Source: JAFALX01 sp050734185
Lineage (GTDB): Bacteria; Chloroflexota; Dormibacteria; Aeolococcales; Aeolococcaceae
Reading direction: 5' to 3'
NCBI GenBank assembly: GCA_050734185.1
Contig: JBOHUE010000038.1
Location: forward strand, 1 to 16,258
Length of the DNA stretch: 16,258 nucleotides
A program made the position numbers and the translations under genes. The notes under the pieces are model-generated. The model was not told the origin of the DNA and did not search any database. It saw nothing but the letters and a program-made list of their open reading frames with translations. Shown here piece by piece: positions 1 through 6,204 of the stretch (position 1 is its first letter; every line of letters starts with the position of its first letter).

Positions 1-68
1 CCTACCGTCACGCTCAGGGCAGACCGTGCACGACGTCCTTCGAGCTGGTGGATCTGCTCGACTACTGA
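1..68 (+). CDS. 3' end of an unidentified plus-strand gene (partial)
   Basis: An open frame enters from the left edge and reads YRHAQGRPCTTSFELVDLLDY before a TGA at 66-68. Only about 22 codons are visible, so no family can be named. The support is the lack of a stop in this frame from the window edge, plausible codon use, and a compact convergent junction with the next gene: its TGA overlaps the TAG of the minus-strand cNMP gene within 62-68, a layout repeated at other junctions here. A chance open frame of this length is quite possible in GC-rich DNA. Confidence 0.35.
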   Translation, partial: YRHAQGRPCTTSFELVDLLDY

Positions 69-490
69 CGCCGCGCGGCGGTCGCGTTGCGGAAGCGGCG
101 CGCGATCTCCGGCACCAGGTTCACCGCGACCACGGGGTGCTCGAGCAGGAACTCCCGCAATCCGCCCACCGGCAGCGTCACGCAACGCAGCAACGTCTCG
201 GCCTTGACGGTGGCCGTGCGGGGCCCGCCGTCGAGTGCTGACACTTCGCCGAAGAAGTCTCCCGGGCCAAGGGTTGCGACCGTCTCGTCGTCGATGATGA
301 CCGCGGCCTGTCCGTCGAGGATGATGAAGAACTCGGGGCCGCCCATTCCCTCGGTGATCACGCCGTGACCGGCGAGGTACGTCGCATCGTCCAGCTGATC
401 GGCGATGGTCTCGAGCTCGTCCCGCGCGAGTCCGCGGAAGAGCGACATCGACTCCAGCGTGGGGATAACGTCCTCGCGAGTGGTTCCCAT
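62..490 (-). CDS. Stand-alone cyclic-nucleotide-binding (cNMP/Crp-type sensor) domain protein
   Basis: A 142-residue protein made almost entirely of one cNMP-binding fold. It has the opening helix (LESMSLFRGLARDELETIA), the beta-roll (EFFIILDGQAAVIIDDE) and a phosphate-binding cassette FFGEVSALDGGPRTATV at about 79-95, where E82 and R91 sit at the positions that normally hold the ribose and cyclic phosphate. A C-terminal helix ends the protein. There is no helix-turn-helix and no membrane segment, so it is more likely a sensor or partner protein than a Crp-type transcription factor. The ATG has a strong Shine-Dalgarno (GGAGGAGG, about 7 bases upstream). It lies 42 bases after the NRAMP-like gene on the same strand and is probably co-transcribed, which suggests a role in controlling that transporter (inference). 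The cognate nucleotide cannot be read from sequence. Confidence 0.88.
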   Translation of the reverse strand: MGTTREDVIPTLESMSLFRGLARDELETIADQLDDATYLAGHGVITEGMGGPEFFIILDGQAAVIIDDETVATLGPGDFFGEVSALDGGPRTATVKAETLLRCVTLPVGGLREFLLEHPVVAVNLVPEIARRFRNATAARRQ

Positions 491-496
491 GGTCGC

Positions 497-524
497 CTCC
501 TCCTCCTGCTGCGCAGGCGAGGAG
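497..524 (-). promoter_or_regulatory. Hairpin that would pair the Shine-Dalgarno of the cNMP-domain gene
   Basis: In the minus-strand RNA just before the ATG, CTCCTC-g-CCTGC is followed by loop GCA and then GCAGG-ag-GAGGAG. This gives two stem blocks (5 and 6 pairs) split by a small internal loop, and the 3' arm is the ribosome-binding site. Other registers of the CTCCT/AGGAG pairing are possible. It could lower or condition translation relative to the upstream transporter gene. A purine-rich SD facing a pyrimidine run will pair by chance fairly easily, so the regulatory reading is tentative. Confidence 0.4.
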
Positions 525-532
525 TCTAGCCC

Positions 533-2173
533 TCAGTGACCGGTCGCGAGTTGTACGGCTTTGACGAGCAGGAGGAGCACGGCGACCGCCAGGTAGCTGA
601 ACAATGCGGTCAGCGCCACGGTGCGCGCCCGCGACGAGGGCGGCCGCGTCAACAGTGCCAGGGGCGGCATGCGCCACGTGTCCCGGTTGCCAGGATCGTG
701 CGGCGTTGCCTCAGCGCCCCCACCACCTCGCGTGTAGAGCCCGAGTGCGACCAGGGCCACGAGCAGCACCGCGACGAGCACGATGAACAGTACCCCGACG
801 CTGATCGCGGGGAAGATCGTCGACGTCACCAGGATCAGCGAAAGGACGAGGAGGGTGCCGAGGATCACGCTCGCCAGCGCGTTGAGCCAGGGTCGGTTGA
901 CCCATGGCCCCAGCACCGCCGGGTCGTTGCACAGGAGGAGCAGAAACAGGCTCGCGCTCGGGAGCAGGATCCCGGCGAGCGCCTGCACGGCGATCGTGAT
1001 CAACCCGAGCGGCGCGGACGGAATCAGCACGATGCCGGCGGCGACGAATACCAGCGAGGCGTAGCTCGCGTAGAACGGCTTGGCCTCGCGCCACGACCGA
1101 TGCAGCGAGTGCTTCATGCCGAACACGTCGCCGAACGCGTACGACGTGGCCAGCGTCACAGCACTCGCACCGATGATCGACGCATCGATGAGGACCACCG
1201 CGAAGATGGCGCCGCCCGTTGAGCTCGCATATCGCGAGATGCCGCGCGCGACATGCTCGGCGTCGACGAAATGGCCCGCGAGCGCCGTTCCCTGGAACGT
1301 TCCCGCAGCGGCGATCATGATCGCGCCGGCGCCGAGGACGACGACAAAGGCGCCGATGACTGTGTCGACCCGCTCGTAGGGAATCCACCGCGGGGTGATG
1401 CGCTTGTCGATGACGTTCGACTGCTGGAAGAACAGCTGCCAGGGGGCCACGGTCGTGCCGACGATCGCGATGATCAGCAGCACCGACGTCGAGGTGACAC
1501 CGCCCTTGATGCCGGGGACGAAGGTGTCATGCACCGCCTGGCCGATTGGCGCGTGCACCAGCACGACCAGGGGAATGATCAACAGGTTGGCGACGATGAA
1601 CAGGAACATCGCGCGCTCCCAGCGCTCGAAGCTGCCGCTCACGGCGATCATGACCAGCATCACAGCGGCGAGCGGCACGGCGATGTACGGCGACAGGCCG
1701 AAGTACTCGGCGCCGAGGCTGATGCCGATGAACTCTGTGACGATGGTGAGGAAGTTGAGTGCGAAGAGGTCGACGACGGAGAAATAGCCCCAGAACCTGC
1801 CGAATCGCTCGAAGATCAAGCGCGCGTGGCCGACGCCGGTGACCGCGCCGAGGCGCACCACCATCTCCTGGTTCACGATGAGCACCGGGATCAGCAGGAG
1901 CAGCGTCCACAGCAGGCTCGTACCGTTGTTCTGACCCGCCTGCGCGTAGGTCGCCACACCGCCGGCATCGTTGTCGCCGACCATGACAATGAGCCCGGGG
2001 CCCATGATCGCGAGCAGCGCGAGCAGCCGCTGACGCCACGTGCGCTTGCCACCGCGCTCGGGCGCGTGGATGGTTCCCAGGGCACCACGAATCTCACCGA
2101 CGTGCGCGTCGTCGAGAACCGCACTCTTTGCGCTGGGAGCCCGGCCGCGCTTGGCCTGCTCGTCGATCTGCAA
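533..2173 (-). CDS. NRAMP-superfamily divalent metal transporter, divergent (Mg2+/Mn2+ type)
   Basis: A 546-residue integral membrane protein with many hydrophobic segments from about residue 48 to 540, expected to import a divalent cation with protons or by facilitated flux. The NRAMP fold shows in the first helix, GPGLIVMVGDNDAGGVATYA (58-77), and the sixth, IVGTTVAPWQLFFQQS (237-252). Classical Mn2+/Fe2+ carriers have DPGN in helix 1 and a Met-Pro-His in helix 6. Here these are D69-A-G-G72 and A243-P-W245, so the Asp stays but the Asn and the soft Met ligand are lost. That fits the NRAMP-related magnesium-transporter type better than MntH, though substrate is inferred. A soluble N-terminal tail of about 45 residues and a polar insert near 482-515 are extra. 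The start is TTG, chosen because GGAGG lies 5 bases upstream. A pore-less MgtE-like gene precedes it and a cNMP-domain gene follows it, both on the same strand. Confidence 0.9.
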   Translation of the reverse strand: MQIDEQAKRGRAPSAKSAVLDDAHVGEIRGALGTIHAPERGGKRTWRQRLLALLAIMGPGLIVMVGDNDAGGVATYAQAGQNNGTSLLWTLLLLIPVLIVNQEMVVRLGAVTGVGHARLIFERFGRFWGYFSVVDLFALNFLTIVTEFIGISLGAEYFGLSPYIAVPLAAVMLVMIAVSGSFERWERAMFLFIVANLLIIPLVVLVHAPIGQAVHDTFVPGIKGGVTSTSVLLIIAIVGTTVAPWQLFFQQSNVIDKRITPRWIPYERVDTVIGAFVVVLGAGAIMIAAAGTFQGTALAGHFVDAEHVARGISRYASSTGGAIFAVVLIDASIIGASAVTLATSYAFGDVFGMKHSLHRSWREAKPFYASYASLVFVAAGIVLIPSAPLGLITIAVQALAGILLPSASLFLLLLCNDPAVLGPWVNRPWLNALASVILGTLLVLSLILVTSTIFPAISVGVLFIVLVAVLLVALVALGLYTRGGGGAEATPHDPGNRDTWRMPPLALLTRPPSSRARTVALTALFSYLAVAVLLLLVKAVQLATGH

Positions 2174-2400
2174 CCGAACCTCCGCCCTGGAGGCGGCGAG
2201 ATACCGCTAGGAGGTCAGGGCCGCGCCGTCACCTCCGCGCGGGCGTCGCTGGGTCTCTCGCCGTCGTCCACGGGTACCTCAGCACCGCCCGATATCGCAG
2301 CGATGCACGGCGTCCGGGAGCGGCCGGCGGGCTCCGGCCTCATCGCCCGCGATCCGGGTGATGCCCCCAACGCTCATCGTGCGCTCTGCCCTGCGCACTG
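2174..2400 (-). promoter_or_regulatory. Structured 5' leader of the NRAMP-like gene (candidate cis-regulatory RNA)
   Basis: The gap before the TTG start can form several perfect hairpins in the minus-strand RNA: 2322-2339 (GGCCGG/CCGGCC, 6-base loop), 2221-2242 (CCGCGC/GCGCGG, whose 10-base loop exposes GGAGGTGACG), and 2341-2363 (CATC-a-CCCG, loop, CGGG-c-GATG). Just before the start, CCTCC (2189-2193) can pair with the SD GGAGG (2179-2183). ACCTCC at 2210-2215 can instead pair with that SD (GGAGGT, 2178-2183) or with the GGAGGT in the upstream loop, and CGGCGAGA and TCTCGCCG further along are also complementary. Competing SD and anti-SD pairings are what a translational riboswitch platform looks like. 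I could not match it to a known class with confidence; high G+C produces chance stems. Confidence 0.4.
2379..2398. promoter_or_regulatory. 20-base perfect dyad (GTGCGC-N8-GCGCAC), possible operator
   Basis: A perfect 6+6 inverted repeat sits directly downstream, on the minus strand, of the -10-like TACAAT at 2401-2406. It would straddle the expected transcription start of the NRAMP leader. Position and symmetry fit a repressor site; it could also be the first RNA hairpin if transcription starts further upstream. It has no T-tract and lies about 30 bases past the stop of the upstream gene, so it is a poor intrinsic terminator. Confidence 0.35.
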
Positions 2401-2406
2401 ATTGTA
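2401..2406 (-). promoter_or_regulatory. -10-like element TACAAT for the NRAMP-like gene
   Basis: Read on the minus strand, the gap contains TACAAT, close to TATAAT and an AT-rich island in very GC-rich sequence. No convincing -35 is seen 16-18 bases upstream. Start of transcription would fall near 2394, giving a leader of about 220 bases. This would let the transporter be transcribed apart from the upstream PRC/CBS gene. Confidence 0.35.
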
Positions 2407-2427
2407 CCCACGCGGCCCCGCGGACTC

Positions 2428-3738
2428 TCAGTCAGCGTCTGCCTCGGCGCGCCGCCGCCACGAATCGGGGAGGATCGCCTCGAGCACGTCGTCGACGGTG
2501 ATCACACCGATGATGCGGTTCTCGTCATCGACCACGGGAACGCAGATGAGATTGAAGTCAGCCATGCGCATGGCGACTTCCGGGAAGTCATCGTCGGGAT
2601 GCAGCGCGCGTTCTCCTGGTTCGATGAGGTCGCCGATACGCGAGCCGTTACCGTGCTGCACCAGCGTGACGAGCGGCACCGACCCGGCGAGCCGCTGCTC
2701 AGCGTCGGTGACGAACACGTCAGACGCAACCTGTTCGGGCACATCCGCCGCACGCACCGCCTCGAGGGCCTGCGTGACGGTGGCGTCCTCGGAGACGGTC
2801 ACGAAGTCGGTGGTCATGAGGCCGCCGGCGCTGTCCGAGTTGTAGCCGAGCAACGCTCGCACCTTCGCCTGCTTGCCCGCGGGCAGCAGCGACAGAACGT
2901 GGAGCCGCCGCGGCTGGTCGATCTCGGTGATCAGATCGGCGGCGTCATCGGCTCCCATCTCCGCGAGCACAGCGGCCGCCTCCTCATCCGAACGGTCGCT
3001 CAGGAACTCCACCTGGTGTTCGGTGTCGAGCTCCTCGAAGACGTCGGCCTCGAGCTCCGGGTCCTGGTGCACGGCGGAGATGATCTCCTCGCCCTCCTCG
3101 TGCGACGCCTGCTCCACGATGTCCGCGATCTGTGCGGGATGCAGCGTGCGCAAGCGCCGCAGCGGGAGCAGCAGCCGCGACGTCGGCACGTGGCCGACGA
3201 AGGGCTCGACATCCTGCCAGTCGACGAACGCGCTGCTGTTCTCTGGGAGCCCGCGGACACCAAGCGGCAGGAAGCGGCGGAGGACGCCGCCCGGGCTGGA
3301 GTTGACACCGGCGACGTGCCACCCGCCCTCGCGCAGCAGCGCGATGTCATGCGCGTTGATCAGCCGGCCGGTGGAGACGCGGATCATGCGGCGGTCGAGC
3401 ACGTCCTGGCGCAGCAGCACCTCGCCCTGCCGCCGCTCGAAGCGCGCCAGGCTCAGCGTCTCGCCCGTGAGGTTGACGACGCCGGGGGCCATGTCGGCGA
3501 TTCGCTCGCCCGGGACAAACAGCTGGCGTCCCCCGATGCGGCCGACGAGGCCGGTGACGGGCGGGTAGCCGCCGTCGCCGAGGCGGACGATGACGTCGTC
3601 GACGCGGCCGAGCTTCTCGCCGGCGCGGTCGACCAGCTGCCCCTTCACCAGCTCCGTGAGCCAGAGCTGTGGGGCGGGCGCGGCGGCCGTCGCCGCACCG
3701 CCGGGCTGTGACGTGGCCATGTGGGGCGAGTCTGACAC
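2428..3738 (-). CDS. PRC-barrel + MgtE_N + CBS-pair protein without a membrane pore (putative Mg2+ sensor)
   Basis: A 436-residue soluble protein. Residues about 25-100 form a PRC-barrel-like domain (LVKGQLVDRAGEKLGRVDDV) and about 105-180 look like a second, weaker copy. About 190-300 match the MgtE N-terminal superhelical domain, rich in acidic residues and ending in the MgtE hallmark SDSAGGLM (301-308). About 309-425 are two CBS motifs (second: VPVVDDENRIIGVITVDDVLEA). In MgtE channels these cytosolic domains bind Mg2+ and close the pore; here there is no transmembrane segment after the CBS pair. With an NRAMP-type transporter next on the same strand, a role as a trans-acting gate or sensor is a reasonable inference. 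The start is uncertain: GTG at 3738 or ATG at 3720 (MATSQPGG), neither with a clear SD. Confidence 0.87.
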   Translation of the reverse strand: MSDSPHMATSQPGGAATAAAPAPQLWLTELVKGQLVDRAGEKLGRVDDVIVRLGDGGYPPVTGLVGRIGGRQLFVPGERIADMAPGVVNLTGETLSLARFERRQGEVLLRQDVLDRRMIRVSTGRLINAHDIALLREGGWHVAGVNSSPGGVLRRFLPLGVRGLPENSSAFVDWQDVEPFVGHVPTSRLLLPLRRLRTLHPAQIADIVEQASHEEGEEIISAVHQDPELEADVFEELDTEHQVEFLSDRSDEEAAAVLAEMGADDAADLITEIDQPRRLHVLSLLPAGKQAKVRALLGYNSDSAGGLMTTDFVTVSEDATVTQALEAVRAADVPEQVASDVFVTDAEQRLAGSVPLVTLVQHGNGSRIGDLIEPGERALHPDDDFPEVAMRMADFNLICVPVVDDENRIIGVITVDDVLEAILPDSWRRRAEADAD

Positions 3739-3818
3739 GGCACGGGTCCGAAGGAAATGTCCGGCCCATGTCCCCCGGGGGGCTGGACAGTGTTGTACAT
3801 GGGCGCCCTAATGACGGC
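3739..3818. promoter_or_regulatory. Divergent control region with ATGTCC repeats
   Basis: This 80-base gap separates the MgtE-like gene (minus) from the receiver gene (plus). ATGTCC occurs at 3757-3762 and 3768-3773, exactly 11 bases (one helical turn) apart, and an inverted GGACA lies at 3785-3789. A palindrome TGTACA at 3794-3799 is the most -10-like AT island and could serve either strand (TGTACAT on plus, TACAAC on minus). Repeat phasing suggests a dimeric regulator, possibly the adjacent response regulator, but this is inference. Neither flanking gene has an obvious SD. Confidence 0.35.
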
Positions 3819-4469
3819 ATGAGAGCCAACCCCGAGGCGCTACTCGTCGAGGACGACGCGATCACCCTCGAGGAGCTGCGCCTGCACTTCGCGCGCAAGC
3901 GCTTCTATCCGCTCGCGGCGCGGAGCGCCACGCGCGCCCTCTCGATGCTGGAGAACAACAGCGAGTCGAGCCGGCCGGTGCTCGCGGTCGTCGACTGGGA
4001 TCTGCGCCACGCGCCCGACGGTCAGCCCACGTCCGCGGCGGTGCTCGACTGTTTGGCGCGCAAATTCGGGGAGTGCCTCGTCCTCGTGTACTCGCAGAAC
4101 ATCGACGCGCTCGGCGTGCGCAGCGACGTCTATAGGTCACACCCCCGCGCATGGCTGCACGACAAGCGCGACGGGCTTCCCTCACTCATTCAGCGGATCG
4201 ACCGCATGCTCGATCAGCAGGTGGGCGATCTGCGTGTGCACGACGGTTCGGCGGTGGTGCACTTGCCCACGCAGGACGAGCATCACCATCGCGAGGCGGT
4301 GCGGCTGGTGGTGCATCACCCCGAGATCGTCACCTTCCACTCGGACACGGCGACCAAGGCGGTGCGCCGGTTTGGTGACTGGCTGCAGCGCCACGAGTCG
4401 ATGGTCAAGCTCGTTTCCCTGGGGAATCGGAAATACCGGCTCGCGGTCAACCCACCCGACGCCGCGTGA
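3819..4469 (+). CDS. Response-regulator receiver protein with unrecognised C-terminal domain
   Basis: A 216-residue protein. Residues 6-125 are a receiver domain with the full active-site set: acidic pair D12/D13 in LLVEDDA, phospho-acceptor D59 in VVDWDL, switch S92 in LVYSQN, and K116 in LHDKRDG. The C-terminal part (about 130-210, GDLRVHDGSAVVHLP to NRKYRLAVN) does not match the usual OmpR, NarL or LytTR patterns that I know. It has mixed helix and strand character and basic residues (KAVRRF, NRKYRL), so a winged-helix or other nucleic-acid-binding role is possible but unproven. The ATG at 3819 is chosen because the receiver's first strand begins five residues later; upstream codons in frame are unlike a domain. 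The next gene starts inside its stop codon. Confidence 0.8.
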   Translation: MRANPEALLVEDDAITLEELRLHFARKRFYPLAARSATRALSMLENNSESSRPVLAVVDWDLRHAPDGQPTSAAVLDCLARKFGECLVLVYSQNIDALGVRSDVYRSHPRAWLHDKRDGLPSLIQRIDRMLDQQVGDLRVHDGSAVVHLPTQDEHHHREAVRLVVHHPEIVTFHSDTATKAVRRFGDWLQRHESMVKLVSLGNRKYRLAVNPPDAA

Positions 4470-5782
4470 ACCTCACGCTCGCGGATCTGCGCGCGCTGCC
4501 GCTCGCCTCGGCGCTGGTGGGTGCGGACGGTGAGGTGGTGGCGTCTACACCGGAGTGGCGTGGCGACGGACCCGGCGCCGCGTCGTATCCGGTGCGACGC
4601 AGCCGGCTCGTGGTGTGTGTCGAGCCGGCGGCCCCGGACTGTGCGGCGCTGCTCGACCGGTTGCTGTGCGAGCTCGACTCCGCGGCTGCGTCGGCCACGC
4701 GGCCGCGATCGCAGCAGGTGCGCATGCTGGCGGCGTCGCTGCGCCTCGTCGCCGGCCGGAGCATCAACGGCGGCGCGTCACTCGCGTCCGACGACGTGCT
4801 GGTGCTCGCCCGCGCCGGCATCGAGGCGCGAACGGGACTGCGCGTCCGCACCAGCAGCACCACGGCATTCGATGTCGCCGGTGGAGACGCGGCGGCGCTG
4901 GCGCTGGTGCAGCTTGGCGTCAACGCGGAGCGGCACGGCGGGGCGACCGAGGTGACGATCGGCGTCATCACCGGGGCAGTCGGTGTCATGTGGCGGGGCG
5001 ACGCGTCGACGCGGGTGACGACGGCGCGCAGGCATCAGGATCGACACCGGTGGGGCCTCGGCTTCGCGCGCATCGCCGCCGACGCCATGGGCGCGACGGT
5101 GCATGCGCCGCAGCGTTGCGAAGACGGGCGGCTGGTAGCGCTGCTCGAGGTCGGCGTCCCGCGCCTCACTCTCCCCCTGGCGGCCGTGCGCGATCAGCGG
5201 GTCGTGCGCGCTACGCGATCGTGGGACGAGGAGACCGGTGCGCTGCCCGGGACGCCGGTGACGGCGAATCAGCAGGTCATGGACTCATACACGCGCGCGG
5301 CCCGCGAACCAGGGGCAATCGCGCGCACAACAAGCATGGCCGCACGGAGCACCGGCGACCTCACCTGGATAGCGGTGCCGCCAGATGACGCCGCAGATCG
5401 TGCCCGCGATGTTGTCGACGGGCTCACGCACGAGCAGGCGCTCGTCGACGGCGTCGCCGAGCCACAGCGCTCGCGCATCAACGCGCTCGCGCAGCTGCTC
5501 AACCACGCACTCGGCGCGCCGCTGCAGCGTGTCGTCGCCTCTGCCTGGAGCAAGCGGGTGAACGCGCTCGCGCGACCCTTCGAGCTGCGGATGCCGGTCC
5601 CCGCGTACGACGGTGCAGGCGCGGTCGACCCGTCGGTCTCGGCGTTGCTCGCGGCGGAGGCCGGCGAACGCTTCGAGGTCGAGGGCGACTCGCTCTGGCT
5701 GCGAGTGCGCGCAGCCGAGATGGACAGTCCGCTGGTCCGCGGGCTCGTCAGTCCGGGGTCGAACCGAATCCTGCTGGGCTAG
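4466..5782 (+). CDS. Atypical histidine-kinase-like ATPase (degenerate HATPase_c, no visible phospho-His)
   Basis: A 438-residue protein starting at a GTG that overlaps the receiver gene's TGA (GTGA), so the two are probably translationally coupled. An N-terminal PAS-like segment (SALVGADGEVVASTPEWRG, 15-33) is followed by a helical part, then ATPase hallmarks: an N-box LVQLGVNAERHGG (148-159) and a G-box HRWGLGFARIAADAMGATV (194-212). The D-x-G-x-G box expected between them is not seen (MWRGDAST instead), and the helical stretch before the N-box (70-120) has no histidine, so a DHp phospho-acceptor appears absent. The last 200 residues match nothing I recognise. There are no membrane segments, so it is cytosolic. 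It is likely the partner of the receiver protein, perhaps as a phosphatase, binding partner or unusual kinase. Confidence 0.72.
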   Translation: MNLTLADLRALPLASALVGADGEVVASTPEWRGDGPGAASYPVRRSRLVVCVEPAAPDCAALLDRLLCELDSAAASATRPRSQQVRMLAASLRLVAGRSINGGASLASDDVLVLARAGIEARTGLRVRTSSTTAFDVAGGDAAALALVQLGVNAERHGGATEVTIGVITGAVGVMWRGDASTRVTTARRHQDRHRWGLGFARIAADAMGATVHAPQRCEDGRLVALLEVGVPRLTLPLAAVRDQRVVRATRSWDEETGALPGTPVTANQQVMDSYTRAAREPGAIARTTSMAARSTGDLTWIAVPPDDAADRARDVVDGLTHEQALVDGVAEPQRSRINALAQLLNHALGAPLQRVVASAWSKRVNALARPFELRMPVPAYDGAGAVDPSVSALLAAEAGERFEVEGDSLWLRVRAAEMDSPLVRGLVSPGSNRILLG

Positions 5783-6204
5783 GTCGCGAGCGTGGCCGGC
5801 CACCACGGGTCCGGCTCGCCATTGAACGAGGCGTCGCGATGGTGCGCGCGCACCACCGTCTTGATGTTGCCGCGCACGTTGAAGTCGCCGACCACCTCGC
5901 AGAAGCGCGGGGCGAGCAACGTCACCAGGTCCGACAGAACGATGTTGACCACGTCCTCGTGGAAGACGTTGCGATCGCGGTAGCCATTGATATACAGCTT
6001 CAGGGACTTCAGCTCGACGCAGCGTGGTCCGGGAACGTAGCGCACGTGCAGAGTCGCGAAGTCGGGGAAGCCCGAGCGCGGGCAGAGGCACGTGAACTCC
6101 GGGATCGTGAACTGGATGGTGTAGTCACGCTCCGGCGTGCGGTTGTCGAACGATTCCAGCGTGGCCTCGCGAATGGCCTTGGCGCCGTACGGCTCGCCGC
6201 TCAT
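5779..6204 (-). CDS. queF: NADPH-dependent 7-cyano-7-deazaguanine (preQ0) reductase QueF
   Basis: A 141-residue enzyme of the short, single-domain QueF type. It reduces the nitrile of preQ0 to the aminomethyl of preQ1, the base later inserted into tRNA wobble positions for queuosine. Diagnostic residues are present: EFTCLCPRSGFPDFA (36-50) with the thioimide-forming cysteine C41 and the proton-donor aspartate D48, the QueF motif ELKSLKLY (65-72), and NVFHEDVVN (79-87). The ATG overlaps the stop of the upstream YhhQ gene (ATGA), so the pair is coupled. The C terminus (PDPWWPATLAT) converges on the ATPase gene with a 4-base overlap. No other queuosine-pathway gene is in view. Confidence 0.96.
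   Translation of the reverse strand: MSGEPYGAKAIREATLESFDNRTPERDYTIQFTIPEFTCLCPRSGFPDFATLHVRYVPGPRCVELKSLKLYINGYRDRNVFHEDVVNIVLSDLVTLLAPRFCEVVGDFNVRGNIKTVVRAHHRDASFNGEPDPWWPATLAT

Noticed and set aside
533..2173. Naming the transporter mntH
   Set aside because: The helix-1 and helix-6 metal motifs differ from Mn2+/Fe2+ carriers, so the symbol would imply a substrate that the sequence does not support.
2174..2400. Calling the NRAMP leader an M-box or yybP-ykoY riboswitch outright
   Set aside because: Only a short piece resembles the M-box 3' core; its conserved 5' motif and the paired GGG/CCC landmarks could not be aligned by eye, and no yybP-ykoY core is seen. It is reported as an unassigned structured leader.
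1253..2401. Long plus-strand open frame antisense to the NRAMP-like gene
   Set aside because: Its translation is a run of His, Asp, Arg and Glu typical of reverse-complemented GC-rich membrane-protein codons and shows no domain. The minus frame has clear NRAMP motifs.
2405..2426. Intrinsic terminator after the PRC/MgtE_N/CBS gene (CGCG-rich hairpin)
   Set aside because: The stem is only about four pairs and there is no following U-run, only GTGGGTACAAT.
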